Assembly (NCBI GenBank): GCA_020635015.1
Contig: JACKAP010000036.1
Coordinates: 1-11,207 of the forward strand
Origin: Calditrichia bacterium
GTDB taxonomy: Bacteria > Calditrichota > Calditrichia > RBG-13-44-9 > J075
DNA: 11,207 nucleotides
Direction of reading: 5' to 3'
The translations under genes were made by a program, and so were the position numbers. A model generated the notes under the pieces. The model did not search any database. It saw only the letters and a program-made list of their open reading frames with translations, and had not been told where the DNA came from. Shown here one piece after another: positions 1 through 5,934 of this stretch. Numbering within the stretch: position 1 is the first letter of the stretch; every line of letters begins with the position of its first letter.

Positions 1-176
1 GCCTGGCGGCGTTTGGCGGTGCCGATGATCCAGAAGACCAGCCAGACGGTGTAATTAGTGAAGGCAAAATGGCCGATCCCGAGGAAATAAGCCAGGAAGG
101 AGAGCGCGAGCGTCACCGCCGTACCGATCAATCCGAGTTGCTGAAATGAATGCAGTGATTTAAAACGATCTATCAT
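1..176 (-). CDS. N-terminal fragment of an unidentified membrane protein (runs off the window)
   Basis: Reading the minus strand from ATG at 174-176 gives an open frame of 58 codons to the window edge, beginning MIDRFKSLHSFQQLGLIGTA. The start is supported by a purine-rich AGAGG about 6 nt upstream (in CAGAGGTCTATT). After a short amphipathic start there are two hydrophobic stretches, at about residues 16-32 and 41-52, separated by a short polar/aromatic turn (GHFAFTNYTVW) and followed by a basic stop (AKRRQ). This suggests two closely spaced transmembrane helices with a small exposed loop. Such an N-terminus occurs in membrane-anchored signalling proteins (sensor kinases, nucleotide cyclases) and in small integral membrane proteins, and nothing here tells them apart. 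It diverges from the methyltransferase gene at 486. No function is assigned. Confidence 0.6.
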   Translation of the reverse strand, partial: MIDRFKSLHSFQQLGLIGTAVTLALSFLAYFLGIGHFAFTNYTVWLVFWIIGTAKRRQ

Positions 177-299
177 AATAGACCTCTGGGCTGTGTTGAT
201 ATTTCGACTTCTGTTAATTAGAAAGAATCACCCTAATTTGCAACAAAAAAAACGCAGCGGGCTAAGTTTTATCAAAGTCTTCTAAACTAACAGATTCCT

Positions 300-317
300 T
301 TCCGATGGATATCGGAA
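300..317. other. Small perfect hairpin
   Basis: TTCCGAT (300-306) and ATCGGAA (311-317) are exact reverse complements around a GGAT loop. No T-run follows on either strand, so it does not look like an intrinsic terminator. It could be a protein-binding dyad or a leader hairpin. The function is unknown. Confidence 0.5.
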
Positions 318-329
318 CCTTCGGAATGA

Positions 330-371
330 CAATTACCATTGAGCATTGAGCAATAAGCATTTACCATTTGG
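330..371. repeat. Degenerate 7-nt tandem repeat, six units
   Basis: Six consecutive heptamers can be read in register: CAATTAC, CATTGAG, CATTGAG, CAATAAG, CATTTAC, CATTTGG. All begin with CA and keep T or A near the centre. The array ends about 100 nt before the methyltransferase ribosome-binding site. It resembles the short tandemly repeated heptamers known from cyanobacterial and some other bacterial genomes. No opposing arm is seen nearby. Confidence 0.7.
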
Positions 372-470
372 TTGCGTCCGCAGGTCGCGCCAGGGCTTCT
401 CGATTCCGCAACATTCTGATTTTTTAGTTACTTCTCCCGGCGCGGTATCCTATATTTTGCTCGCAAAAGC

Positions 471-477
471 GGAAGGA
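471..477 (+). promoter_or_regulatory. Ribosome-binding site deciding the methyltransferase start
   Basis: GGAAGGA lies 8 nt before ATG 486-488. An out-of-frame ATG at 481-483 is only 3 nt from the motif, which is too close for initiation. The spacing and the following reading frame favour 486. Confidence 0.7.
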
Positions 478-485
478 CGTATGTT

Positions 486-1922
486 ATGGCCAACAATGTT
501 TCGACGGAACTGGATCAGCTGTTCGATAACCTGCTCGGGGCGGATAAGCGGCTGGTTTACGAGCAGATCGGCGAGAAGCTGCCCCACACCTTCCGCTTCA
601 ATCCCTTGAAAGGGCCGGTGGAGGCGCAGCAGGCCTTTTTCCGCCGGCAGGGATTCGAGTTCGATCCCCTGGAGGGCCGGGAGGATATTTTCCAGATTTC
701 CTACCAGCCTTACCCGATCGGGCGCAGCCTGACCCACTTTCTGGGACATATCTACGTGCAGGATATCGCCTCGATGATCCCGGCGCTGGTGCTGGATCCC
801 CAACCGGGCGAATGGGTGCTGGACATGTCCGCCGCCCCCGGCTCCAAAACCACCCTGATGGGCATCCTGATGCAGAACCGGGGATTGATCGTCGCCAACG
901 ATATCGTCAGCAAGCGGCTGCGCGCGCTGGGGAAAAACGTGGAACGGATCGGGCTGTCGAACACCCTGGTCTACAAATGGTTCGGGGAGCAGTTTGGCAA
1001 CGCCTATTTCGAGATCTTCGACCGGGTGCTCCTGGACCCGGCCTGCTCCGGCATCGGCACCCTGCATAAGAATCCCGAGATCCTTACCTGGTGGACCCCC
1101 AATCACTGCATCCGGATGGCCGAGATCCAGCGCAATCTGCTGCAAAGCGGGATCAAAGCGCTGCGCCCGGGTGGCACTCTGGTTTACTCCACCTGCACCC
1201 TCACCCCGGAAGAAAATGAGGCGGTGATCCAATATGCCCTGGACAACTTTCCGGTAGAACTGGAGGCGATCGAACTGCCCTGGATGCGAACCTGGCCGGG
1301 ATTGACCAGTTTCGAAGATCAGCAGTTTCATCCCGACCTTGCCCGCACCATCCGTCTCTACCCGGTCGATCGCCTGACCGAGGGATTTTACGTAGCCAAA
1401 CTGCGCAAGACCGGCGCCATGCGCACCCCGCGCCAGGATAAGCGCAAGCCGCCCAAGCGTATGCCTTTCCTCAATCACAAGACCTCACCGGTGAAGAAAT
1501 ATATCGATCATCTGATCCGCCACTTTGCCATTCCGGAAAAGATCTTCAAGAAATACCGCTACCTGATGATGAAGGAGCACATATCTTTCATTTCCAAGGA
1601 AGTGGACGATTTCCCGGTCTACGGCGCGCCGGTGCAGATCGGCCTGCCGATGGCCAAGCAGATGGACCACGCCTCCAAGCTTAACACCAACGGCTGCCAC
1701 CTGCTGGGCAAGCATGTGAAGCAGATGACGCTGGACCTGCCGGATCTGCCCACCCTACAGCAGTACGTCAACCGGGAACCACTGGAGATCGCCGTGGAAG
1801 AACGGGGGCAGTACCTGATCAGCTATCAAAATAATATCCTGGGATACGGCGTGGCGGACAAGGGGCAGTTGAAGAGCCAGTTTCCCAAGGGAGATTGGCC
1901 GTTTGATTTGCTGGGAAGTTGA
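486..1922 (+). CDS. NOL1/NOP2/Sun-family RNA cytosine-C5 methyltransferase (RsmB/RsmF-like)
   Basis: This 478-residue protein should transfer a methyl group from S-adenosylmethionine to C5 of a cytosine in rRNA or tRNA, in the cytoplasm. The sequence shows the family motifs in order: PIGRSLTHFLGHIYVQD leading into the Rossmann core (about 78-93), the SAM-binding motif DMSAAPGSKT (113-122), a DPACSG motif with Cys187 (184-189), and YSTCTL with the presumed nucleophile Cys237 (234-239), followed by PEENE. Family members usually have Pro-Cys at the first cysteine; here it is Ala-Cys. The last 150 or so residues contain GLPMAKQ and SKLNTNGCHLLGKHVKQ segments like the PUA-like C-terminal region of RsmF-type enzymes. 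The gene stands alone on the plus strand and converges with the purine operon. The family assignment is firm; the exact target base is not, so no symbol is given. Confidence 0.93.
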   Translation: MANNVSTELDQLFDNLLGADKRLVYEQIGEKLPHTFRFNPLKGPVEAQQAFFRRQGFEFDPLEGREDIFQISYQPYPIGRSLTHFLGHIYVQDIASMIPALVLDPQPGEWVLDMSAAPGSKTTLMGILMQNRGLIVANDIVSKRLRALGKNVERIGLSNTLVYKWFGEQFGNAYFEIFDRVLLDPACSGIGTLHKNPEILTWWTPNHCIRMAEIQRNLLQSGIKALRPGGTLVYSTCTLTPEENEAVIQYALDNFPVELEAIELPWMRTWPGLTSFEDQQFHPDLARTIRLYPVDRLTEGFYVAKLRKTGAMRTPRQDKRKPPKRMPFLNHKTSPVKKYIDHLIRHFAIPEKIFKKYRYLMMKEHISFISKEVDDFPVYGAPVQIGLPMAKQMDHASKLNTNGCHLLGKHVKQMTLDLPDLPTLQQYVNREPLEIAVEERGQYLISYQNNILGYGVADKGQLKSQFPKGDWPFDLLGS

Positions 1923-1930
1923 GGTTTGAA

Positions 1931-2077
1931 GGATAAAGGATGAAGGATGAAGGATGAAGTGCTGAGAATGAAGGGACAAGGGAGAAAGGGGCTTTGAAGG
2001 GACTATAACCAACACCTTCACAAAATCTGTTTTCCTTTATCCTTCATCCTTTATCCTTTATCCTTCATCCTTTATCC
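1931..2077. repeat. Opposed heptamer arrays (GGATGAA/GGATAAA) in the convergent gap
   Basis: Four tandem heptamers of the form GGAT(A/G)AA occupy 1931-1958. Six heptamers of the complementary form TT(T/C)ATCC occupy 2036-2077. The two arrays are reverse complements and could pair as a stem of up to 28 bp around a spacer of about 77 nt. They sit between the 3' ends of two convergent genes (stops at 1922 and 2105). They may act as a bidirectional transcript end or simply be an expanded repeat. There is no T-run typical of an intrinsic terminator. Confidence 0.8.
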
Positions 2078-2082
2078 TTGTC

Positions 2083-2104
2083 TTGACACACAATCTGTGT
2101 GCAA
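2083..2104. other. Hairpin immediately after the ygfK-like stop codon
   Basis: CACACA (2087-2092) pairs with TGTGTG (2096-2101) around ATC. TTG and CAA outside extend the stem by three pairs across one bulged base. On the minus strand it directly follows the stop of the last operon gene, which is where a terminator would be. No U-tract follows, so intrinsic termination is uncertain. Confidence 0.4.
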
Positions 2105-4078
2105 TTAGTATTGCGATCGAATCCCTCTTAACATCACCGAAGTATAGGCATCGGGGTCTTTCAGGATGCCGTCGAGCAGCACCCGCATGTGGTAGTAGGG
2201 GCGCATGTCGATCAGTTCCCGGTCGGGCAGTTCGCAGAGGTTGATGCCGCTGATGAAGTTGTGATTTTCCTTGAGCAGGAATTCGATCCGGCCAATCTCC
2301 TGCCAGAGGTAGACCCGGGTATCGGGATTGATCGCCAGCAGAAATTCTTTCCCGCCCATCCGCCCGCGGATGCAATGGGGATCGACAAAATAAAACCCGT
2401 CATACTTGCTGAACTGCTCATAACTCGCCTTGCTGAAAAAGAAGCGCGGCTTCTCGATGAACGGACCGCCGTATTCCGGGCAGTAAGTGTCGCAATCGCC
2501 GCATTCGTTGCAGAAATCGGCCAGGTTGGCGATCTGGGCCGGTTTTTCCAGCACAAAATCTTCCCCCTGTTCGGGCACGAAATACCCGCTCTGATCATAG
2601 CGGTAGTTGAAGGTGGCTTCGCTGCGCGCCTCGGCGGGAATGGAGAAATTGGCCCCGTTGGGGCATACCGGGAGGCATTTGTTGCAGGTGAGGCAGTCGA
2701 ACAGTTGCAGGTAGCTGTCGATCTTCTTCGGTGGTTTGCGGTTGGCATTGCAGTGATAGCGGGGATCTTTCACCAGCGCGGGCACGATCCGCGCCTCGTT
2801 GGAAACTCCGGCGCGGGCGACCTCCGCCTGGTAGGGTGCCTCGGCATTGCGGATGATGAAATCGTCGACGGTTTTCGCCCCACATTTTTCCATCTCGTCG
2901 CGCAGCGCTTTCAGGTAGCCGGACATGCGGGTGTAGCCGCCGGTCTTGAGCAGGTCGGTGCATACCGTCACCGGCTTCATGTTGCACTGCACCGCATCGG
3001 GGAAATTATGGCGGGTAATGCCGGCGGAAAAAGAGATCGGAAAATCGTCGCCCATCTCGCTGCGGAACCAGTGCATCGCGTTCATGGAAATGACGTGAAG
3101 CGGCGGGCCGGAGAGATACATCACCGGGTCCTGGAAAATCTCATCATGATTCTTCACCACCAGGGTGTTGGTGAATTTGGCGCCGACCCGCTTGCCGTGT
3201 TTTTCGGCGAAAACCTGCAGGCGCTTCATCATCTCCACGCCTTCGCCGAACTGCAAATCCTTCTCGAAAGCCTCACGATCGAGTTCGATGTGGGTGTAGC
3301 CGAGCTCTTCATGGAGGGTGCGCTGCACAAAGTCGTAACCCAGGATGGTCGGGTTCATTTTGACAATCACGTGCAATTTGTGTTCGACGATCAAATGCTC
3401 GACGATCGCTTCGATCTCATCACGCGGGCAGCCATGGAAGGTGGAGAGGGTCGCGGAATCGGCAATATGGGGGTCGATATCCAGGTTCTTGACTGCGTCG
3501 TATTCAGCCGGGAGGGTCTCTTTGGCGGCGGCGATTTCCGCTTTGGCATTGCGGATGCGCTTCAGCCAGTCGTGCACCTCGGGAGAGGAAATGCCTGCCA
3601 AATCGTAGCCCACCGAGATGTCGAAAATGGTTTGATAGAACGGGTCACCCTTGGGAATGCCCAGCATCCCGGTTTCTTCGATCACCTTCAGCAGTATCCA
3701 GGCATTGACGTACTCCCGGAGGGAATCTTCCAGACGCAGTTCCTGCGACCACTCCACGTTAAATCCCACGTTGCGGGCATCGATACAGGGACGGGGAATT
3801 TCCAGGCGGTCCTGGATCTGCACCGTCTTGAGCTCCATGATCCGCCCTCCGCCTAAAAAGGAGAGCACGATGTTTTGGGCCAGTTGGGTATGCGGCCCGG
3901 AGGCGGGACCCAGGGGCGTTGCCGCTATCTTGTCGTGAAATTGAACCGAAAAATCATAGCCGGGAAAACCCAGGTAAAACTTGCGTTTCGGATAGCCGTA
4001 AATCGATTCCTTGCTCGAATATTCCGCGATAATGCTTGCCAGGTGCGTGCCCAGATCCACGCCGAACAATTCTGCCAT
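2105..4078 (-). CDS. ygfK: YgfK-like Fe-S oxidoreductase lacking the central FAD/NAD(P)H module
   Basis: This 657-residue protein matches E. coli YgfK (annotated as a putative selenate reductase subunit; encoded in purine/uric-acid clusters) at both ends. Residues 54-112 carry TPLGPASGPHTQLAQN, ELKTVQIQDRLE and CIDARN, the start of the dihydroorotate-dehydrogenase-like barrel. HGCPRDEIEAI (215-225), VKMNPTILGY (239-248) and CTDLLKTGGYTRMSG (373-387) are also characteristic. The tail has two [4Fe-4S] motifs: Cys462/465/468/472 and Cys523/526/529/533. E. coli YgfK has about 1,030 residues, with a glutamate-synthase-like FAD/NAD(P)H domain before the tail. Here a linker of about 60 residues (roughly 395-455) replaces it. 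The frame is intact, so this is an architecture, not a frameshift. GAGGG lies 6 nt before the start. It is the last gene of the operon. Its reaction is unproven; a reductive step on a purine-derived intermediate is an inference. Confidence 0.88.
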   Translation of the reverse strand: MAELFGVDLGTHLASIIAEYSSKESIYGYPKRKFYLGFPGYDFSVQFHDKIAATPLGPASGPHTQLAQNIVLSFLGGGRIMELKTVQIQDRLEIPRPCIDARNVGFNVEWSQELRLEDSLREYVNAWILLKVIEETGMLGIPKGDPFYQTIFDISVGYDLAGISSPEVHDWLKRIRNAKAEIAAAKETLPAEYDAVKNLDIDPHIADSATLSTFHGCPRDEIEAIVEHLIVEHKLHVIVKMNPTILGYDFVQRTLHEELGYTHIELDREAFEKDLQFGEGVEMMKRLQVFAEKHGKRVGAKFTNTLVVKNHDEIFQDPVMYLSGPPLHVISMNAMHWFRSEMGDDFPISFSAGITRHNFPDAVQCNMKPVTVCTDLLKTGGYTRMSGYLKALRDEMEKCGAKTVDDFIIRNAEAPYQAEVARAGVSNEARIVPALVKDPRYHCNANRKPPKKIDSYLQLFDCLTCNKCLPVCPNGANFSIPAEARSEATFNYRYDQSGYFVPEQGEDFVLEKPAQIANLADFCNECGDCDTYCPEYGGPFIEKPRFFFSKASYEQFSKYDGFYFVDPHCIRGRMGGKEFLLAINPDTRVYLWQEIGRIEFLLKENHNFISGINLCELPDRELIDMRPYYHMRVLLDGILKDPDAYTSVMLRGIRSQY

Positions 4079-4125
4079 GAACTTCCCTCAGTATTTCCTC
4101 TATCTTACCATGTCAAAGACTGCCT

Positions 4126-4147
4126 GCGGATGACGGAGCTTACGCGG
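4126..4147. repeat. Diverged copy of the GCGGATGACG...TTACGCGG repeat
   Basis: This 22-nt stretch begins GCGGATGACG and ends TTACGCGG, exactly as does the 23-nt stretch at 5737-5759 in the outer arm of the nested palindrome. Only the middle differs (GAGC here, CGGAT there). Both copies have the same orientation and lie a short distance upstream of a minus-strand operon gene (ygfK here, ssnA there). Confidence 0.65.
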
Positions 4148-4164
4148 GGGGTGATGTTTTTTTT

Positions 4165-4179
4165 AATCCGCTACGGATT
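4165..4179. other. AATCCG-CTA-CGGATT hairpin beside a T8 run
   Basis: A 6-bp stem (4165-4170 with 4174-4179) has a CTA loop. It is preceded by eight T on the plus strand (4157-4164), which means it is followed by eight A on the transcribed minus strand. That orientation does not make a standard intrinsic terminator for either strand. The stem sequence recalls the GCGGATT units of the repeat next to it, so it may be part of the same decayed element. Confidence 0.4.
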
Positions 4180-4180
4180 T

Positions 4181-4208
4181 GCATGGGGCAAGGTGCATGG
4201 GGCATGGC
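4181..4208. repeat. Heptamer repeat GCATGGG, four units
   Basis: Four units in register read GCATGGG, GCAAGGT, GCATGGG, GCATGGC. This is another 7-nt-period array of the kind found in the other gaps of this window, with its own unit sequence. Confidence 0.6.
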
Positions 4209-4240
4209 GCCGTTTTTTGCCCCTGGTTCTGTCACCGGGA

Positions 4241-4337
4241 CTTTGACAATCCTTCTTTTTCAAGTGGCAGTAACAGCGGCAGTGGCAGTCAACTTCCTGC
4301 CACTGCCGCTGCTACTGCCACTCATTGATTATCAAAG
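4241..4337. repeat. Long hairpin built from GGCAGT-type hexamers, with outer arms
   Basis: The inner arms 4264-4288 and 4297-4321 are 25 nt each and complementary except at one position, around an 8-nt loop (TCAACTTC). Each arm is itself a tandem of hexamers (GGCAGT, AACAGC, GGCAGT). Outside them CTTTGACAATC (4241-4251) pairs with GATTATCAAAG (4327-4337) with one mismatch. The structure begins about 30 nt after the ssnA stop codon in the direction of transcription. No T-run follows. It could stabilise the upstream mRNA 3' end, attenuate ygfK, or be a repeat without function. Confidence 0.8.
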
Positions 4338-4370
4338 ATCTGATGATAAGACACACCTTACTCCTTGCGA

Positions 4371-5717
4371 TCACTGCGCAAACCGTTTCCACACTTCCGC
4401 CGCTACTTCCTGCGCGCGGGCGGCGATCTCTGCTTCGTCGACGCCCTTGATCTGCCGTCCTTGCATTACGATGTTGCCGTTGATGATGCTGGTGTCCACC
4501 GGGGCATCGGCGATGCCGAACAGGAAGTGCCCCCAGATGTTTTCCCCGCTGATTGGGGTCGGTGGAAAATAATCAATCAGGATCAGATCGGCAAGATAAT
4601 CCTGTTTAATTTGCCCCAGCTGTTGCCCGGTTAAGCGCCGGTAGATGGCAGGATTGTTCTTGAGCACCATTTGCTGGATTTCGGCCCAACCCGCGCCGGA
4701 ATTCTGCAGATCATGTTTATGCAGCAGGGCGGCGCAGCGCGCATCCGGCCAGAGATCGGCCGACATGCCGTCGGTGCCCAGTCCCAGCAGCACCCCGCGG
4801 CGCAGCAAAGCGAAGATATCCGCCCGCCCCACCGCATTGTTCATGTTCGATTGCGGATTATGCACCACGATGGTGCTGCTCTCCGCGATCATATCCATCT
4901 CTGCCTCGCTCAGATAAATCCCGTGCGCCGCAATCGAACGCCCGCCGAGGATTCCGAAACGCTGCAGCCGTTCCACGATCTCCGCCCGGTAGCGTTCCCG
5001 GGTGAGGGTGCGGTCGACGGCATCCTCCAGCACATGGATATGGCAGCCCCGTTCCAGCCGGCGAGCGATCTCTGCAGCGGCCTCCAGGGTGCGGTCTTCA
5101 AGGGTAAAGGAAGCGTGCAGGCCGATCATGGCATCATAAAGATGGTCCGGATCCTGCTGTTTTGCAGCGCGGCATTTTTCGATGTAGCGCTCGTTCTCCC
5201 GCAAGCCGGCCTGTGCTGCCCCCGCGCCGTCACGGTCGGAGATCTCGTAGCAAAGCAGGCCGCGCAGGCCGAGTTGCGCCAGGGCGGCTTCGATCCGGTC
5301 CAGGCTGCCCTCGGTGGCATTGGGGCTGGCGTGGTGGTCGATGATCGCGGTGACGCCGCGGCGCACTGCCGTCAGCGCCGGCAGCAGCGCGCTGTAGTAG
5401 ACCGCCTCCCCATCCAGGGCGCGGTCGAGTTTCCACCAGAGCATCTGCAAAATCTCATGGAAATTCCGCGGGGTTCCCGGCAGCGCCAGCCCTCGGGCAA
5501 AGGTGCCGTAGAAATGCATGTGGGCATTGACCAACCCGGGCATCAGCAGCCGCCCCCCGCCGTCGATTATCTGATGGCCGGCATATTTCCGGCGCAGCGC
5601 CGCCGCCGGACCGGTCTCCCGGATGCGGCTTCCTTCTATTGCCACGGCATGATCGCGGAGAATTGTGTTGGCCTCGTCATTGGTGAAGATCAGGGCGTTG
5701 TGGATCAATATATTCAT
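4371..5717 (-). CDS. ssnA: SsnA-type aminohydrolase (amidohydrolase superfamily)
   Basis: This 448-residue protein belongs to the metal-dependent amidohydrolases of the cytosine deaminase/ATZ-TRZ group and matches E. coli SsnA throughout (about 442 residues). It has MPGLVNAHMHFYG with the metal-binding His66 and His68, then WWKLDRALD (94-102) and the SsnA-typical IDHHASP (126-132). Further on come HIHVLED with His228 and Glu231 in an HxxE arrangement (226-232), AAHGIYLS with His265, NPQSNMNNAVG (287-297) and GTDGMSAD with Asp316. All expected metal and catalytic positions are present. The enzyme should be cytoplasmic and hydrolyse an amino or cyclic amide group on a heterocycle; its place between xdhC and ygfK suggests a purine-derived substrate. 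GGAG lies 5 nt before the ATG, and the large nested palindrome ends directly upstream of that site. The substrate is not established for the family. Confidence 0.9.
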   Translation of the reverse strand: MNILIHNALIFTNDEANTILRDHAVAIEGSRIRETGPAAALRRKYAGHQIIDGGGRLLMPGLVNAHMHFYGTFARGLALPGTPRNFHEILQMLWWKLDRALDGEAVYYSALLPALTAVRRGVTAIIDHHASPNATEGSLDRIEAALAQLGLRGLLCYEISDRDGAGAAQAGLRENERYIEKCRAAKQQDPDHLYDAMIGLHASFTLEDRTLEAAAEIARRLERGCHIHVLEDAVDRTLTRERYRAEIVERLQRFGILGGRSIAAHGIYLSEAEMDMIAESSTIVVHNPQSNMNNAVGRADIFALLRRGVLLGLGTDGMSADLWPDARCAALLHKHDLQNSGAGWAEIQQMVLKNNPAIYRRLTGQQLGQIKQDYLADLILIDYFPPTPISGENIWGHFLFGIADAPVDTSIINGNIVMQGRQIKGVDEAEIAARAQEVAAEVWKRFAQ

Positions 5718-5722
5718 GGAGG

Positions 5723-5726
5723 CTCC
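5723..5726 (-). promoter_or_regulatory. ssnA ribosome-binding site abutting the palindrome
   Basis: The minus strand reads AAGGAGCCTCC before ATG, giving GGAG with 5-nt spacing. The outer arm of the inverted repeat ends at 5728, just outside this site. A folded leader RNA would therefore place a long stem next to the ssnA initiation region. Confidence 0.6.
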
Positions 5727-5727
5727 T

Positions 5728-5934
5728 TAATAGAACGCGGATGACGCGGATTTACGCGGATTTGCTAACCGGGTTTTTGCCACAGAGACACAGAGAACAC
5801 AGAGGTTTTTCAGTTGTCAGTAATCAGGTATCAGTTATCAGTTCTCTGTGATCTCTGTGCCTCTGTGGCTGTTATTGTTGTTTCATTCTAAGTATGTCTT
5901 ATCCGCGGGAATCCGCGTCATCCGCGTTCTATTA
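5728..5934. repeat. Nested palindromic element with three layers of tandem repeats
   Basis: The outer arms 5728-5761 and 5901-5934 are reverse complements at 32 of 34 positions and contain repeated ACGCGGAT-type units. The inner arms 5780-5804 and 5844-5868 are reverse complements at 23 of 25 positions and are built from CACAGAG units. At the centre, 5811-5845, lie five CAG-starting heptamers (CAGTTGT, CAGTAAT, CAGGTAT, CAGTTAT, CAGTTCT). The element fills the xdhC-ssnA gap. It encodes the last residues and stop codon of XdhC on one side and reaches the ssnA ribosome-binding site on the other. No transposase or open frame lies within it. Similar CGCGGAT and CACAGAG repeats occur, from memory, in many environmental bacterial genomes. 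Its role is unknown. Confidence 0.9.

Larger units (their letters stand above)
177..485. other. Divergent intergenic region
   Basis: This is about 310 bases, AT-richer than the flanking genes, between the divergent membrane-protein and methyltransferase genes, so promoters for both should lie here. A perfect 7-bp hairpin (300-317) and a six-unit heptamer array (330-371) are described separately. TATATT at 451-456 fits a -10 element for the methyltransferase gene, but no convincing -35 lies 16-18 nt upstream of it. On the minus strand, TTGCAA with TCTAAT about 15 nt further on is a poor promoter candidate for the left gene. I see no additional gene or RNA here. Confidence 0.6.
4079..4370. other. 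ssnA-ygfK intergenic region rich in repeats
   Basis: This 292-bp gap inside the operon is long for co-transcribed genes. Reading from 4079 it holds the ygfK ribosome-binding site (GAGGG complement at 4085-4089), a diverged copy of the repeat seen upstream of ssnA (4126-4147), an AATCCG/CGGATT hairpin next to a T8 run (4157-4179), four GCATGGG-like heptamers (4181-4208) and a long hexamer-built hairpin (4264-4321). I see no gene in it. A separate ygfK promoter is possible, but none is convincing. Confidence 0.6.

Noticed and set aside
213..243. Promoter for the left minus-strand gene (TTGCAA and TCTAAT)
   Set aside because: The spacing is about 15 nt and the -35 match is weak; the AT-rich context alone can give such matches.
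2189..3856. Long plus-strand open frame (555 codons) opposite ygfK
   Set aside because: It is antisense to a gene with clear family motifs. The composition (many Val, Ala, His, Gly) is typical of a shadow frame, and no ribosome-binding site or motif was seen.
4157..4179. Possible rho-independent terminator (hairpin next to eight T)
   Set aside because: On the plus strand the T-run precedes the hairpin, and on the minus strand the hairpin is followed by A. Neither order gives a hairpin followed by U.
4671..5744. Plus-strand open frame (357 codons) opposite ssnA
   Set aside because: It is a shadow of ssnA. The protein shows no known motif and the frame runs into the palindromic repeat.
5728..5934. 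Possible insertion sequence or integron-like attachment site
   Set aside because: There is no transposase or integrase, no open frame inside and no clear target-site duplication. The interior is simple tandem repeats, so it was recorded only as a repeat element.
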